Shown: piece by piece, positions 17,711 through 27,274 of the stretch
Layout of the letters: every line of letters begins with the position of its first letter
Numbering within the stretch: the first letter of the stretch is position 1
Assembly: GCF_042654525.1 (NCBI RefSeq)
Contig: NZ_JBHSGP010000014.1
Coordinates: forward strand, 1,240,001-1,304,000
From: Geojedonia litorea
GTDB taxonomy: Bacteria > Bacteroidota > Bacteroidia > Flavobacteriales > Flavobacteriaceae
Direction: 5' to 3'
Length of the DNA: 64,000 nt
Notes under the pieces: generated by a model
What the model was told of the DNA's origin: nothing
The model's input: the letters and a program-made list of their open reading frames with translations, nothing else
The model's database searches: none
Position numbers and translations under genes: made by a program

Positions 17711-17750
17711 AAAATAAGACTCTAGCCTTTGTATATCAATTGCTGGAGTC
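17711..17750 (-). terminator. Probable (leaky) terminator between SGBP gene and enzyme operon
   Basis: GACTCTAGC (17718-17726) pairs with GCTGGAGTC (17742-17750), with one G-T pair. Read on the minus strand it starts 10 bp after the LamG-protein stop and is followed by a T-rich stretch (TTATTTTACTTTTT). Partial read-through would give high SusC/D/SGBP and lower enzyme expression. Confidence 0.6.
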
Positions 17751-17760
17751 TATTATGAGG

Positions 17761-19518
17761 TTATTGTGCCATAACGGCTTGAATTTCAGTTTGAGATAAG
17801 GCTTTGTTGAAAATTTGTAATTCGTCCATATAGCTTAAATCAGATTTATGATTCCATCCTGTAAATCTAGGTGCTCCAGACATAATTGATAAAATATCAC
17901 AACCTTCCCAGCTTACGCCCGAAAAAGCGCCTTGTTTGACAACTTGGCCATTGATGTATACAACACATTCAGTTCCTGAAATGGTGAATGCTAAATGCAC
18001 CCAATCGTTAACAGCAGGGTCAACATCTGCAGCAGCGCCACCATCAAACCAATTGTCGCCTGTACCATTACCAACATTTAATTTGAAGCGTTGTTTGCCT
18101 CCTGCGTTTTCACGGAAAAATCTAAAACCATGTTTACGATTATTTTGTGAAGCTGGGTAATTGGCGTTCGCAGTGTCTTCTGGTCCAACAACTAAAACTC
18201 CTGCTCGGTCTGGCACAGCATTTAGCTTATACCACATTGAGGCGCTGAATTCAGAACCTAGTAATCCCGCTGTTGGAAAGGTTAAATATGAATCTGTTGC
18301 ACCAGCATAGGCATTATTACCCATATAAGCTTCACCTGCAAATCCTGGCGATCCAACTTCAGCGGCATCAACTTTACTTATGGATTCTACATAGCTTCCA
18401 TTAAACGACATGTTAAATGATTTGCTGCCTTGAGCAATCATGTTAACAACATCTGTCTGGGTGATAGCTTTATTGAAAAGTCGTAACTCATCCATGTTGC
18501 TTAAGTCAGATTTATGGTTCCAACCAGTAAATCGTGGTGCGCCAGACATAATTGAAAGAATATCACAACCTGTCCAATCAACGCCTGTAAAAGCACCTTG
18601 TTTAACTACTTGTCCATTAATATAAACTACACTTTCAGTATTAGAAATTGAGAACGCAATATGTACCCAATCATTTACAGCAGGATCAATGTCTGCTGCT
18701 GCGCCACCATCAAACCAGCTGTCTCCTGTACCGTTACCAACATTAAGTTTTATACGTTGCTTTCCACCAGCATTTTCACGGAATAATCTAAAACCACTTT
18801 TACGATTATTTTGTGAAGTAGGATAGTTAGCATTAGCTGTATCTTCAGGACCTATAACTAAAATTCCTGCACGATCAGGCGTAGCATTGACTTTATACCA
18901 AAATGATGCACTAAATTCACTTCCTAACATTCCTGCAGTTGGAAAGGTGAGATAGGAGTCTGTTGCACCTGCATAGGCGTCACTACCTACGCGACCTGAG
19001 CCAGTAAAGCCAGGCGACCCAACTTCTGTAGCATCTTTAATAGAAACCAAGTCTGTATAACTTCCATCAAAGCCCATATAGAACATCTCGCCACTAAACA
19101 ATGGCGTGTAAGGTGGTTCTTTACTAAAATTAACAGCAGATATAGTAGTGTTGCCTGCGAGATCTGTTGCAGTAACCGTTAACACATGCTCACCAGTAGT
19201 TACATTGTCATAACTGAAAGCTCTTGTAACTATTCTATAATCAGTAAAGCTATCAAATGAAGCTATCTGATTTCCATCTAATGCAACAGTAACCATTGAA
19301 AGTTCTATGTCATCTTCAGCTTTAAACTCAATGTTTACAGAAGTAATTGGGTCTGGTACTTGAATTTCTAATCCTTCAGCTGGCTTCACGATAGTTACTA
19401 ACGGAGCTCCAGCATCTGGGCCTGGATCGACTGCCGTAATAGGATCTATCCCATCATAGCACGAGGTCATAGCAATCGAAAGAAGGAGTGCTAATGCGTA
19501 TTTTAATATATTTTTCAT
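17761..19518 (-). CDS. Double-LamG surface glycan-binding lipoprotein (SusE/F position)
   Basis: A 585-aa lipoprotein (lipobox MTS-C20). An immunoglobulin/cadherin-like segment (about 38-133) is followed by two LamG/concanavalin A-like domains, about 148-369 and 370-585, with a 222-residue period and long identical stretches (for example YAGATDSYLTFPTAG and SGAPRFTGWNHKSDLS). No catalytic signature is visible. It lies 11 bp after susD, exactly where surface glycan-binding proteins (SGBPs) sit, so carbohydrate binding at the cell surface is the expected role. A LamG-fold enzyme such as a lyase is less likely because both copies are equally conserved and compact. Confidence 0.85.
   Translation of the reverse strand: MKNILKYALALLLSIAMTSCYDGIDPITAVDPGPDAGAPLVTIVKPAEGLEIQVPDPITSVNIEFKAEDDIELSMVTVALDGNQIASFDSFTDYRIVTRAFSYDNVTTGEHVLTVTATDLAGNTTISAVNFSKEPPYTPLFSGEMFYMGFDGSYTDLVSIKDATEVGSPGFTGSGRVGSDAYAGATDSYLTFPTAGMLGSEFSASFWYKVNATPDRAGILVIGPEDTANANYPTSQNNRKSGFRLFRENAGGKQRIKLNVGNGTGDSWFDGGAAADIDPAVNDWVHIAFSISNTESVVYINGQVVKQGAFTGVDWTGCDILSIMSGAPRFTGWNHKSDLSNMDELRLFNKAITQTDVVNMIAQGSKSFNMSFNGSYVESISKVDAAEVGSPGFAGEAYMGNNAYAGATDSYLTFPTAGLLGSEFSASMWYKLNAVPDRAGVLVVGPEDTANANYPASQNNRKHGFRFFRENAGGKQRFKLNVGNGTGDNWFDGGAAADVDPAVNDWVHLAFTISGTECVVYINGQVVKQGAFSGVSWEGCDILSIMSGAPRFTGWNHKSDLSYMDELQIFNKALSQTEIQAVMAQ
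17764..18411 (-). repeat. LamG repeat, second copy
   Basis: This is the C-terminal copy of a 222-codon in-frame tandem duplication inside the SGBP gene. It aligns without large gaps to 18412-19077; protein identity is about 80-85% by eye, with visible synonymous divergence in the DNA. Confidence 0.85.
18412..19077 (-). repeat. LamG repeat, first copy
   Basis: N-terminal copy of the in-frame tandem duplication (residues 148-369), matching 17764-18411 throughout. Confidence 0.85.
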
Positions 19519-19529
19519 TGTTTTATTTT

Positions 19530-21080
19530 TTAGTTATTTCGTTGTGCTAAAATTGGAAATTGATCTACTTGACCTTGAGGATAGGGTAAGTATTTCTTAT
19601 CCATAGAAAAAGTTCTACCATCATAATTTAATTCATTTGCTCTGCCAAGACGAATTAAATCGAAGTATCTTTTTCCCCATTCCATACTCAATTCAGCATA
19701 TTTTTCATTCAATACTTGATCAAGTGTCACCCCAGAAATGGTGCCTAAACCAGCACGCTGTCTTACGAGATTAACAGCCTGATCGGCAGTCATTCCAGAT
19801 CCATTTGCACCATGAGTAAGTGCTTCGGCATACATCAACAAGATTTCAGCATATCTCAAAATAGTGTAGTTTTTGTTACTACCATAAGCAGTTCTGCCAG
19901 GTATTAATTGATTTGATGGTAGGTAATGTTTACCGCTGGCAAACAAGGCTCTAGCATAGTCATTAATACGATCACCGTCTCTAGTTGTATTTGAAATCCA
20001 TGAAGGTAATGAAGCATATTGTGGGTCTGCTTGTATTTCAGCAATTCCACGATTGGTGAACAACACACTGGTTTCTAATCGTACTGTTTCATTTCGATCC
20101 AGCATAAATTTGATAAATTTCATACTTGGTTCGTAAAAACCCCAGCCGCTACTAGCACCTGCTACGGCAGGAGTCCAGTTTTGAGGGCCATAAGGCGCAT
20201 ATAAATGCCCTTCACGATCACCTTGACCTTGTCCGAAGTCTGAGTATTGCATATCCAATAAAACTTCATTACTTAGCTTTCCCGGAGTTTTAAATAATTC
20301 ATAAAAGTCTGGATAAAGGCTAAACTTTCCTGAACTTATAATCTGTCCAGCGGCATCTGCAACAGCTTGGTAATTTCCTAATTCTTGATTTGCAAGTGCT
20401 TTAATAGCTAAAGCGGTGTATTTTGTAACACCTCCTGGTAGATCAGTACGTTCATTAGGTCGCATGTCTGGTAAATTTGGTATTGCTTCATCCATTTGGT
20501 CTGAGAGATGTTGCATAACTTCAGCTTGGGTTGGCACTGAAGTCAAGGCCAGCAATTCTGAAGTATCTGACGATTCTGGGATAAATACATCACCCCATAC
20601 TTGAGAGATATGAAAAAGCATAATCGCTCTTAAAACTTTAGCTTCTGCTATATATTGATTACCTAGAGCAACTCCTGCATTATTAGCAAAGTCTTGGTAT
20701 CTTTTAATTTGATCCATTGCTGTATGAGCTGCTATAATGTCTACATATATGTTTTCCCATAAGGAGTTATACATCCAATAATCTTTATTGTAGTTAAATT
20801 TGTCAGTTTCAGCAAAATCTTGTTGATCTCCCAAACCACCAGCATTGACATCATCACCTCTAACACCGATAAGTAATGGTTGTTCCCATCCTCTTGACTG
20901 AAACGCGGCATAAACTCCAATAATTGAAAGTTTCATGTCCTCGGTTTTTGTAAAATCAGTACTCCCAGTAAAACTATTGTTCTCCTGTGGTTCGTCTAAT
21001 TTGTCTGAACACCCTAAGGCGGCAACTAACACGAGTACCAATAGGGATTTAATTTTGATTGTGTTAAACATTGTTTTCAT
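19530..21080 (-). CDS. susD: SusD/RagB-family outer-membrane glycan-binding lipoprotein
   Basis: A 516-aa SusD-like lipoprotein (lipobox AALG-C24) forming the lid of the SusC transporter. The N-terminal TPR-like helices and the C-terminal SusD region are recognisable: GWEQPLLIGVRGDDVNAGG, IAEAKVLRAIMLFHISQVWGDV (split here as AEAKVLRA and FHISQVWGD), YTILRYAEILLMYAEAL and WGKRYFDLIRLGRA are family signatures. Length is typical. It follows susC by 7 bp and precedes the LamG SGBP by 11 bp. Binding specificity follows that of the PUL and cannot be deduced from SusD alone. Confidence 0.96.
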   Translation of the reverse strand: MKTMFNTIKIKSLLVLVLVAALGCSDKLDEPQENNSFTGSTDFTKTEDMKLSIIGVYAAFQSRGWEQPLLIGVRGDDVNAGGLGDQQDFAETDKFNYNKDYWMYNSLWENIYVDIIAAHTAMDQIKRYQDFANNAGVALGNQYIAEAKVLRAIMLFHISQVWGDVFIPESSDTSELLALTSVPTQAEVMQHLSDQMDEAIPNLPDMRPNERTDLPGGVTKYTALAIKALANQELGNYQAVADAAGQIISSGKFSLYPDFYELFKTPGKLSNEVLLDMQYSDFGQGQGDREGHLYAPYGPQNWTPAVAGASSGWGFYEPSMKFIKFMLDRNETVRLETSVLFTNRGIAEIQADPQYASLPSWISNTTRDGDRINDYARALFASGKHYLPSNQLIPGRTAYGSNKNYTILRYAEILLMYAEALTHGANGSGMTADQAVNLVRQRAGLGTISGVTLDQVLNEKYAELSMEWGKRYFDLIRLGRANELNYDGRTFSMDKKYLPYPQGQVDQFPILAQRNN

Positions 21081-21087
21081 AACTTTT

Positions 21088-24000
21088 TTATATTTTTATA
21101 TTTACCCCAACGGTATAAACAGCAGGGATTGGGTAAGTTTGATTATCTACACCATTAGAAACTTCAGGGTTAAAGCCATTATATTTAAATAGCGTTAATG
21201 GCTTTTCGGCAGTTAGGTAAATCCTAAACTTTGGAAGATCTTTCATGTTTCCATCTTTGTTTATGGTATATCCTAATGTTATATTTTGGATTCTCACATA
21301 ATCACCATCTTCTGTATAATAATCATTTAAACGCTGATTCCAGCCCTTTCTAACTGCTGCTGCTGATGGATAGGAATTGGTAGTGCCTTCTCCGTGCCAA
21401 CGGTTTATCGCAAAATCACGATCCCAATTTGTGTCGCTAGTGAAAATAACTTCCAATCGTTTACGATTTAATATTTTATTTCCACCAAGTCCTGACCCTG
21501 TAATTGCGAAATCAAAGTTTTTATAATTAAACCCTAGATTAAATCCAAATGTATATGTTGGTAAAAATGACCCTATCGTGGTTCTGTCGTCATCATTGAT
21601 AGTGCCATCTCCGTTAATGTCTCTATATTTAAAATCACCTGGAACTAAATTGTTAGCTACTGCAATTGGATCGGCTTGTATTTCGGCATTATTTTGATAT
21701 ACACCAACGACTTCACGACCATAAAATGCAAACAAGGTTTCTCCAACTATAGAACGTTGTCTAAACTCTGCTGAACCAGAATCAAGAAATCCTGTTTCAT
21801 TACTTAAGTCTAAAACTTCATTTTTAAGACTAGCAAAGTTGAATCCTAAGTTATAGCTAAAGTCATCTGAAACTTTTTTATTCCAAGATAATGCTACTTC
21901 AAGACCAGTGTTTCTAATCTCACCAACGTTTTTAAAAGTAACACCAGGAATTAATGGTCGTTCAACAGGAATAACAGCATCTTTCGTATCTCTAATAAAA
22001 TAATCGGCTTCAATAGAAAGATTATTGTTAAATAATTGTGCAGAAAGACCAACATTGGTTTCTTCTGTAAGCTCCCATCTTAATGCTGAAAAATCACTAC
22101 CAGTGGTTACGCCACTATATAATACATCTCCTAAAGCAGTTGTAACAACTGTATTAGTTAGGGCACCTGATTGTGATGGAACTTTGTCATTACCAAGCTT
22201 TCCCCAACTACCACGTAATTTAAGAAAATCGATAACGCTATTATCTTTCATAAAGGATTCTTCTGAAATGACCCATCCAGCCCCTATAACTGGGAAGTAA
22301 CCCCATTTTTCAACATATTTTCTAACACCATCTGCTCTAAATGTTCCGTAAAGAAGATATCGATCGTCAAAGTTATAAGATACTCGTCCAAAATATGAAA
22401 GTCCATATTCGCGTACACCACCATCACCAACACTACCTTCAACAATAGTTTGTGCTTGATCTATATAATAAGATTCTTCTCCTGATAAAGGAAAGTTTAA
22501 GGCTGTTGCCCCCAACGATTGAAAAGCTTCATCTCTAAATGAGGTACCTGCCAACACTGTTAAATTATGTTTGCCAAAAGTATCTTTAAAAGTTAGGGTG
22601 TTATCCCAAATTTGATTGGAAGTATTGCCAAAAGCCTTTCTTAATGTGGCGTCGTCTCTTTTAAAGTTGTTGCCAATAAAATATGGTAAATCTACATTTC
22701 TAGATTCAAAACTTGAGAAATTATGGTTATAGGCAGTTTTAAAAATTAATTTTTCTGGTATTAAACTTACTTCTGCAAAGAAATTTGCAAGTACATTTCT
22801 TATTTTCGTTCTGTTCTCGCTAAGATCTAATAAAGGAAAGGGGTTTTGACCGCCTCTATATCCTAAATCTTGAGCATTCGCATAGTTTTTGGGAAATACA
22901 TTAGGGTCATCTAATAAATTTGGGTCATAGACCGGCATTATTGGTACAGCAAAGTAAGCCGATCTCCAAGCTGAATTCTCACCGTCATAACGTGTAGCAT
23001 TACTTAATACAGTATTAGCTCCAAGTTTTAACCACTCATTAGCCTTAAATTCAATTTTACTTCTTAAGTTAAATCTTTCGTATTCATTTTTCATGTTAAG
23101 AATACCTTCTTGTGCGAAATAGTTTGCACCAACAGAATATGAAACGTTATCAGCACCACCATTAACACTAATGCTATGATTTTGAATAAATCCATTTCTA
23201 ATGATTTCATCATACCAATCTGTATTCACATCTGGCACATTAGGATTTACTCGGCTTCGCCCATAACGTTGCATAGCATTTAATATAAATTGAGCATCTG
23301 GAGCTGATCCAGATTCGAGTGCTAAAGTTGTAAACTGTTCTGCATTAGCAACTTTTAATACATTTTGTGCTACCTGATAGCCCGAGTATCCATCATAGGT
23401 GATTTCTGCTTTTTTATTGAATCGTCCAGATTTGGTTTCGATTAAAACAACACCATTCGCGGCTCTTACCCCATAAATCGCGGAGGCAGAAGCATCTTTA
23501 AGCACTGAAATTGAGGTGATATCGGCCGTATTCAGAAAATCGATATTGTCAAAGAACATACCATCAACAACATATAAAGGATTAGATGCGCCACCTAAAT
23601 AGGATCCAATACCACGAACTCTTATTGTTGGACCTTGACCTGGAGAGCCATTGCTTACAACTTGCAATCCTGCAACTTTACCTTGCATTGCTTGCATGGC
23701 AGAACCAGAAGGTACAGTTGCTAATTCTTCTGCTTTGATTGTTGTAATTGATGAAGTAAGATCTTTAGATTTCATTTCACCATATCCAATAATTACAATT
23801 TCATCTAAACTTGCAATATCTGTTTCAAGTGCAATGTTGATTGTGGTTTGATTGTTAACGGTTACTGTTATTGTTCTAAACCCAAGTGAACTGAATTCTA
23901 AAACCTCCCCAACATTTGCAGAGATTGAGTAATTACCGTCAAAATCTGTGCTTGTTCCTTTGTTTGTACCTAGAATAATGACATTTGCACCTGGTAAGGG

Positions 24001-24108
24001 CAGGCCGTCATCGGCACTTGTTACTAGACCACTCACTGTTACAACTTGTGCATAGAAGGATGAAGTAACAAAAAGTAGTAATAGTAATAACTTAAGTCGT
24101 GTTTTCAT
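21088..24108 (-). CDS. susC: SusC/RagA-family TonB-dependent transporter
   Basis: A 1006-aa outer-membrane transporter. The ATG at 24108 starts a standard signal peptide (MKTRLKLLLLL to SFYA before Q21); an in-frame ATG eleven codons upstream is unlikely. After the signal come a carboxypeptidase-D regulatory-like domain (about 24-100), a TonB-box-like DEIVIIGYG, the plug (about 110-230; RGIGSY, YVVDG, DASASAIYGVRAANGV) and a 22-strand barrel to the C-terminal VYTVGVNIKI. It imports oligosaccharides released at the surface together with the SusD lid. It heads the susC-susD-SGBP unit, with four TGACGTA motifs in its upstream spacer. Confidence 0.96.
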   Translation of the reverse strand: MKTRLKLLLLLLFVTSSFYAQVVTVSGLVTSADDGLPLPGANVIILGTNKGTSTDFDGNYSISANVGEVLEFSSLGFRTITVTVNNQTTINIALETDIASLDEIVIIGYGEMKSKDLTSSITTIKAEELATVPSGSAMQAMQGKVAGLQVVSNGSPGQGPTIRVRGIGSYLGGASNPLYVVDGMFFDNIDFLNTADITSISVLKDASASAIYGVRAANGVVLIETKSGRFNKKAEITYDGYSGYQVAQNVLKVANAEQFTTLALESGSAPDAQFILNAMQRYGRSRVNPNVPDVNTDWYDEIIRNGFIQNHSISVNGGADNVSYSVGANYFAQEGILNMKNEYERFNLRSKIEFKANEWLKLGANTVLSNATRYDGENSAWRSAYFAVPIMPVYDPNLLDDPNVFPKNYANAQDLGYRGGQNPFPLLDLSENRTKIRNVLANFFAEVSLIPEKLIFKTAYNHNFSSFESRNVDLPYFIGNNFKRDDATLRKAFGNTSNQIWDNTLTFKDTFGKHNLTVLAGTSFRDEAFQSLGATALNFPLSGEESYYIDQAQTIVEGSVGDGGVREYGLSYFGRVSYNFDDRYLLYGTFRADGVRKYVEKWGYFPVIGAGWVISEESFMKDNSVIDFLKLRGSWGKLGNDKVPSQSGALTNTVVTTALGDVLYSGVTTGSDFSALRWELTEETNVGLSAQLFNNNLSIEADYFIRDTKDAVIPVERPLIPGVTFKNVGEIRNTGLEVALSWNKKVSDDFSYNLGFNFASLKNEVLDLSNETGFLDSGSAEFRQRSIVGETLFAFYGREVVGVYQNNAEIQADPIAVANNLVPGDFKYRDINGDGTINDDDRTTIGSFLPTYTFGFNLGFNYKNFDFAITGSGLGGNKILNRKRLEVIFTSDTNWDRDFAINRWHGEGTTNSYPSAAAVRKGWNQRLNDYYTEDGDYVRIQNITLGYTINKDGNMKDLPKFRIYLTAEKPLTLFKYNGFNPEVSNGVDNQTYPIPAVYTVGVNIKI

Positions 24109-24188
24109 ATAATTTGAATTTGAATTGTTAGTCGATAGCAAGTTAAAATGTATTTTCAGGTATGCAGTAGAATGAAATACATTTTAGT

Positions 24189-24297
24189 TACGTCACAACT
24201 GTTAAATTTGCTGAAAACTAATATTGACGTAGCATTAATATATAAAATTATCAGTGTTTTCAGAAATTGTTTATTCAAGTGACGTAGTAATGACGTA
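24189..24297 (-). promoter_or_regulatory. Cluster of four TGACGTA motifs upstream of susC (candidate operator)
   Basis: Exact 7-mers occur at 24225-24231, 24280-24286 and 24291-24297 (TGACGTA on the plus strand) and at 24189-24195 in inverted orientation. The two distal copies are 11 bp apart and the third is 55 bp away, multiples of one helical turn. They lie in the 226-bp spacer between the regulator stop and the susC start, where an activator of susC should bind. I saw no convincing TAnnTTTG element in this spacer. Confidence 0.6.
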
Positions 24298-24334
24298 TAA
24301 AAAAATGAGGAAAAAGTATTCTTTTATCTACTTA

Positions 24335-27139
24335 TCATTTAAATTTTCGCAAATAAGTGCCTATAGAAATGTCATTTTCTAAATTTAACTTGCGTTTTAA
24401 TCGATATCTGTGAGTTTCAACCCCTCTTATTGAGATATTTAATAATGGCGCAATTTCCTTCGTAGATAAATTCATCTTAATATACGCGCAAATTTTTAAA
24501 TCTTTGTGAGTAAGGTTCGGGAATTGCTTTTTTAGTTGGTTAAAGAATTCTTCATGGACTTGATTAAAATTGTATTCGAATACTTCCCATTCGTCTTTAT
24601 GACCAATCGAATTGTCTATATTTTTTAAAAGTTTTTTATACGAATAATAATTGTCGAAACCACTTTTATGCTCCACTAATTCTTTCTTTAATTCCATTAA
24701 TGTTTCGTTCTTTTTAACAAGGGCCATAGCTGTATTAGCAAGTTGTTTGCTTTTTAGTTTGACCTCGTTTTTTAAAGCTTCATTTTTTAATTCAACTATT
24801 TTTCGTTCATTCTCAAGTGTTTTTTCTTTAATTAATTCACGTTGCTCTTGTTCAAATTTTAGTTGAAGTAGCTTTTGTTCTTTGTCAACTTTTCGTTTAT
24901 GTAGTGCATAGAATAAAACTATTGTTATAATAATTAAAAGCCCGTATAGTGCAAAACCAATGTTATTTTTATACCAAGGAGGTAAAACGCTAATATCTAG
25001 TGGTGTGGCATCTGATTTGCCTCCAAAATTATTGGCAGCCCTAAATAAAATAGTATAGGATCCGTTACTAAGGTTAGATAATTCTAACTTTTCTTTATCG
25101 AGTTTGTACCATTGTAAAGAGTCTAAATTAGAAATTGCATATTCAAAATAATGGTTATCAGACTTTGGAGATGATACAGATATGCTAATACTTTGATTAA
25201 ACGAAAATTCAACGGGATTACTAGTATTAATATCTATCATTGCTTTATCAACTTCAATGCGCTCAATTATTGGTGCTTGAAGTATTAAATTTTCGGAATA
25301 ATTTATTCCATCAATGAGCATAAAACCGTCATTAAGATTTAACGCATAAATAGAGTCATTGAGTTTTGATATCTTTTCGAAGCCAACGATTAATCGATTT
25401 TCAAAGAAATTACTTGTTAACGATAATTCAACCTTTTGATCATTTAGTGAAATAAAATTGATTAAATCTTTTTTGCTTTTTACTGCGATTTGATCTGTAT
25501 TGTCGTCAGAAATAATATATGAGTCCTTTCCGAGATTTTCATTTAAAAATTTATAAGGAACAATACTGTCTAATAAAGGCTCATATTTTTGCCATCCTTC
25601 ATTAGTTTTAAAGCAAATGTTATTTTTTATGTTGTAAACTCTGACATTGTAATTTGACAAAAGCCCTTTGTTGGCATAGCTCAAAGTTGAAATTATAGAG
25701 TCATAATTATCACTGAACTTAATTTTATAGAGACCATTATAAGCATGTGCCGCCCAAGCGGTATATTTATCTTCAAAAACTAAAAACCTTACTGGTATAG
25801 TTGTTTTGCCTAAATGCTTAACTGTCCATTTGCCAGAATCGTTTTTGAATTTAACTAAACCAGCATAAGTACCCTGGACATAAATATTGTTTTGTTCTGG
25901 CACTTTTTTAATTACCCAACCACCAGTAAATTCAGATATCAGTGAAATCCTATTAGACTCTACTATATAAGTACCGTTGTTATGACCGCAAAAAAGTTGA
26001 TTATTTATAATTCTCAAATCCCAAACCTGGCCCTGTGAACCTTCAATAAATTGTAGTTCCCCATTATTGTCTAAATAAAATAAACCTGTATTACTACCAA
26101 TGTAAATGGTGTTTTTATAACGAATGACATCATAAACAGCTCCTAATCTTCCAGAAATATCATTGTAAAAAGAATGATGACTGTTTAAATCAATTGAAGC
26201 AACACCGTTGTCTAGTCCTAGCCATAGTTTGTTTGAACTATCAACACATTGGCTTAATATCGTATTATTTGCTAAACCATTTTCTTTATTAACATGAAAA
26301 ATTATGTCCCCTCTTGAATCTGTTCCATAAATACCATTTTTAATGGTGCCAAAAACCAAATTGCCAGTATTTAATTTTGAAAAGCTATTTAATTGATGCT
26401 GCTTTATCAAAGTGTTAATTTCTGAATTCCACGGAGCCAGTTTTTGATCTGGGCCATAGATAAAACAACCTTTAAGTGCGGTAGTAATAAAAAGGTTACT
26501 ACCCATTTTTGAAATTGAAATGACCTTAACGTCTGAAAGTTCTTCATTTGTTATAACTTGAGTCAAATTAGTTCCGTCTAATCTAAAAATACCACCTCTT
26601 AAAGTGGATACATATAATTTGCCATCTACTTGATCACATGAAATAACAGTTGAAGCAGGTTTGATTTTATTAATTTTGCCATTTTCATAAATGTATATAT
26701 TTGAAAATGATCTAAAAATGATTGCATTATTATAGGTGATAATTTGCCAAAACTCCTCACTTAAAGAAATTTCATCCTTAATAGATGCACTTAAAGAATG
26801 ATAAATTAATTCACCCTTTTTATTTTTTTTCCAATATCCAAATTCTTCATAACTGCCTGTATAAATGAGGCTGTCATGAGCTAATACCGACCTAATTGTT
26901 GTTTTATTAGGCAGCTCATTAAAGGTCCACTTTAAGCCATCATATTCTAATAGACCATTATTATTGGCAACATAGAGCTTGCCATTGTCAGCTTTTGAAA
27001 CATCCCAATTTTGATTGCCTGCATTATATTCGGAAAGTGAAAAATTTTGAAAATAAGGAGAGTATTGGGCCAATGACAAATGGCTAAAGGTTAAGCAAAA
27101 AACTAAAAATAAGCTTGTGATGAAATCCCTTAATTTCAT
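24335..27139 (-). CDS. PUL transcriptional regulator: periplasmic beta-propeller, Y_Y_Y, TM, coiled coil, LuxR-type HTH
   Basis: A 934-aa one-component membrane regulator. Signal peptide 1-24, then two-component-regulator propeller repeats (about 25-620), a triple-tyrosine (Y_Y_Y) domain (about 650-720), one transmembrane helix (about 727-746), a charged coiled coil (about 750-830) and a LuxR/GerE-like helix-turn-helix (about 876-930; L-S-T-K-E-I-A-P-L-L-N-I-S then R-G-V-E-T-H-R-Y-R-L-K). It resembles hybrid two-component PUL regulators but lacks histidine kinase and receiver domains. It sits immediately upstream of susC on the same strand and presumably senses the imported oligosaccharide in the periplasm, directly activating susC. 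Its spacer to susC is 226 bp. Confidence 0.9.
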   Translation of the reverse strand: MKLRDFITSLFLVFCLTFSHLSLAQYSPYFQNFSLSEYNAGNQNWDVSKADNGKLYVANNNGLLEYDGLKWTFNELPNKTTIRSVLAHDSLIYTGSYEEFGYWKKNKKGELIYHSLSASIKDEISLSEEFWQIITYNNAIIFRSFSNIYIYENGKINKIKPASTVISCDQVDGKLYVSTLRGGIFRLDGTNLTQVITNEELSDVKVISISKMGSNLFITTALKGCFIYGPDQKLAPWNSEINTLIKQHQLNSFSKLNTGNLVFGTIKNGIYGTDSRGDIIFHVNKENGLANNTILSQCVDSSNKLWLGLDNGVASIDLNSHHSFYNDISGRLGAVYDVIRYKNTIYIGSNTGLFYLDNNGELQFIEGSQGQVWDLRIINNQLFCGHNNGTYIVESNRISLISEFTGGWVIKKVPEQNNIYVQGTYAGLVKFKNDSGKWTVKHLGKTTIPVRFLVFEDKYTAWAAHAYNGLYKIKFSDNYDSIISTLSYANKGLLSNYNVRVYNIKNNICFKTNEGWQKYEPLLDSIVPYKFLNENLGKDSYIISDDNTDQIAVKSKKDLINFISLNDQKVELSLTSNFFENRLIVGFEKISKLNDSIYALNLNDGFMLIDGINYSENLILQAPIIERIEVDKAMIDINTSNPVEFSFNQSISISVSSPKSDNHYFEYAISNLDSLQWYKLDKEKLELSNLSNGSYTILFRAANNFGGKSDATPLDISVLPPWYKNNIGFALYGLLIIITIVLFYALHKRKVDKEQKLLQLKFEQEQRELIKEKTLENERKIVELKNEALKNEVKLKSKQLANTAMALVKKNETLMELKKELVEHKSGFDNYYSYKKLLKNIDNSIGHKDEWEVFEYNFNQVHEEFFNQLKKQFPNLTHKDLKICAYIKMNLSTKEIAPLLNISIRGVETHRYRLKRKLNLENDISIGTYLRKFK

Positions 27140-27274
27140 TGTTGTTATATGATAAAAGTGTTTTTAGATAGATGTAATTCGAGGTGAATATAATGATATA
27201 TTCGATTAAATATATTAATTGTACAAAACAATAACAAATAGAAAAACACTTGGAAATTGAAGAGAATTAAAACC

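Noticed and set aside
17761..19518. LamG repeats as assembly error or CRISPR-like array
   Set aside because: The two copies differ at many synonymous and some non-synonymous sites and stay in frame, so they are a real domain duplication; repeats are much too long for CRISPR.
24109..24141. Eleven extra N-terminal codons for SusC
   Set aside because: They precede a standard MKTRLK signal peptide; the polar leader would be unusual.
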